In this document: positions 63,184 through 64,000 of the stretch, one piece after another
Position numbering within the stretch: position 1 is the first letter of the stretch
How the letters are laid out: every line of letters starts with the position of its first letter
DNA from: UBA8752 sp002336475
GTDB taxonomy: Bacteria > Bacteroidota > Bacteroidia > Flavobacteriales_D > Sanyastnellaceae
Direction of reading: 5' to 3'
NCBI GenBank assembly: GCA_943846755.1
Contig: OX044365.1
Span: 2,906,420-2,970,419 of the forward strand
Length of the DNA: 64,000 bases
The notes under the pieces: generated by a model
Databases searched by the model: none
Seen by the model: only the letters and a program-made list of their open reading frames with translations
What the model was told of the DNA's origin: nothing
Position numbers and translations under genes: made by a program

Positions 63184-64000
63184 TCAGCTGCGGAATGGGG
63201 CATCGACCATGCCGGTTTCACCGGCCACGGTTCTGGCATAATTGAAGCCACCATGAATGGCACAGGAACCCGCTTGGCCGGTCGTGTCCATGGCCAGATA
63301 ACCAACCTGCAGGTCGCTGACAGGCATCTTGGCCATGATGCGGTCTACCGCTTCCTCGCAGGCCGCTTGCGGTGCGCGGCCTTGACGGATGAGCTCTACA
63401 ACCAGAAAAGATCCGACGGTTCGCATGACCGCTTCTCCGAGGCCGGTTGCGGTGCATGCCCCGAAATCATTGTCCACAAACAACCCCGCTCCAATAATGG
63501 GGCTGTCGCCGACGCGCCCCCGCAATTTGAAACCGAGGCCACTGGTGGTGCAGGCGCCGGCCAGGTTGCCATTGAGGTCCTGGGCAATCATCCCGATGGT
63601 GTCGTGGTTCTCCACGTTGATGATGGGCTTGTATTCGGCACTCTTCCGCCAATTCTGCCATGCTTTTTCGCTGTCGGGTGTGAGCAGGTTGACCTGTTCA
63701 AACCCTTTGGCAATGGCGTAATCTCGGGCACCGTCTCCAGCGAGCAATACGTGGGGGGTGTCCTCCATGACGGAGCGGGCCACTTTGACGGGGTGGGCGA
63801 TGTCTTCTAGGAAGCACACACCTCCTGCTTGACCGTCGGGTCCCATTACACAGGCGTCGAGGGTCACCTTTCCCGTGTGGTCCGGGCGACCACCAATGCC
63901 CACGGAGGTGCCGGTAGGGTCGCTTTCCACGAGGGCCGTGCCGTCGACTACAGCATCCAAGGCGGTCCCACCTTGTTTCATAATGCGCCAGCCTTCCGCA
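63184..64000 (-). CDS. N4-(beta-N-acetylglucosaminyl)-L-asparaginase (5' end off window)
   Basis: The gene enters from the right edge and lacks its N-terminus; the frame is open to base 64000 (AEGWRIMKQGGTALDAV). DPTGTSVGIGGRPDHTGKVTLDA, GGVCFLEDIAHPVKVARSVME and NHDTIGMIAQDLNGNLAGAC fit the Ntn-hydrolase asparaginase-2 family. The Thr of NHDTIGM is the autocleavage nucleophile, and GRVGDSPIIGAGLFVDN is the substrate-binding region. GGFNYARTVAGETGMVDAP ends the protein. Expected activity: cleavage of GlcNAc-Asn, or of isoaspartyl/aspartyl peptides. Its stop is immediately followed by the UbiA ATG. Confidence 0.92.
   Translation of the reverse strand, partial: AEGWRIMKQGGTALDAVVDGTALVESDPTGTSVGIGGRPDHTGKVTLDACVMGPDGQAGGVCFLEDIAHPVKVARSVMEDTPHVLLAGDGARDYAIAKGFEQVNLLTPDSEKAWQNWRKSAEYKPIINVENHDTIGMIAQDLNGNLAGACTTSGLGFKLRGRVGDSPIIGAGLFVDNDFGACTATGLGEAVMRTVGSFLVVELIRQGRAPQAACEEAVDRIMAKMPVSDLQVGYLAMDTTGQAGSCAIHGGFNYARTVAGETGMVDAPFRS

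Noticed and set aside
1..64000. tRNA, rRNA, insertion sequences, integrases or phage genes
   Set aside because: I looked for their typical sequences and protein motifs on both strands and saw none that I could support; a tRNA scan would be needed to exclude tRNAs fully.

Overview
The window reads as a chromosomal segment of a Bacteroidota bacterium, probably a marine Flavobacteriales-like lineage; the rank below phylum is inference. The markers are type IX secretion (T9SS) cargo with gliding-motility-type C-terminal domains, a PorP/SprF protein, a TonB receptor with a carboxypeptidase-regulatory-like N-terminus, DUF5777, YceI, FISUMP and many lipoproteins. Shine-Dalgarno signals are weak and some upstream regions carry TAnnTTTG-like elements. 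I saw no rRNA, tRNA, CRISPR array, insertion sequence or phage gene.

1-20.3 kb is mostly housekeeping and small lipoprotein genes. It opens with a GH17 lipoprotein next to a GH94/149/161-like phosphorylase, suggesting beta-1,3-glucan use. Then come phenylalanine hydroxylase, a methyltransferase, a BNR-propeller lipoprotein, an SdpI-like membrane protein, a coupled cytochrome-like/YceI/DUF5777 operon, a secreted endonuclease/exonuclease/phosphatase, a hotdog thioesterase, a PlsC acyltransferase and a nitroreductase. Two adjacent broken genes (FISUMP lipoprotein, DinB) carry four +1 shifts within about 0.8 kb. A sulfotransferase, a MORN-like protein, DUF1287, prolyl oligopeptidase and an AIM24-like protein follow.

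20.4-33.7 kb is a single 4,390-residue secreted protein. By hand count it has about 113 copies of a 24-residue Cys/Asp-rich repeat, five copies of an unfamiliar ~185-residue domain, one degenerate cupredoxin, about 12 DxDGDGxCD calcium-type loops and two dockerin-like segments. A strong intrinsic terminator follows it.

33.7-42.7 kb, on the minus strand, is a tightly overlapping seven-gene operon: two lipoproteins with DUF1549-like motifs, a Tat-exported DUF1501/alkaline-phosphatase-like protein, a CxxxCH lipoprotein, a small lipoprotein, a CUB/type-B T9SS surface protein and a PorP/SprF partner. It looks like a Bacteroidota counterpart of the PSCyt/DUF1549/DUF1501 sets of Planctomycetes and is my main candidate for an undescribed system.

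42.7-64 kb holds a propeller surface protein, asparagine synthetase B, a CSLREA/beta-helix type-B T9SS protein, a glycerophosphodiesterase lipoprotein, an OlsF-like two-domain acyltransferase, a lipoprotein plus a frameshifted TonB receptor, a 1,614-residue protein built from three near-identical 1,254-bp units, a UbiA prenyltransferase and a truncated glycosylasparaginase.
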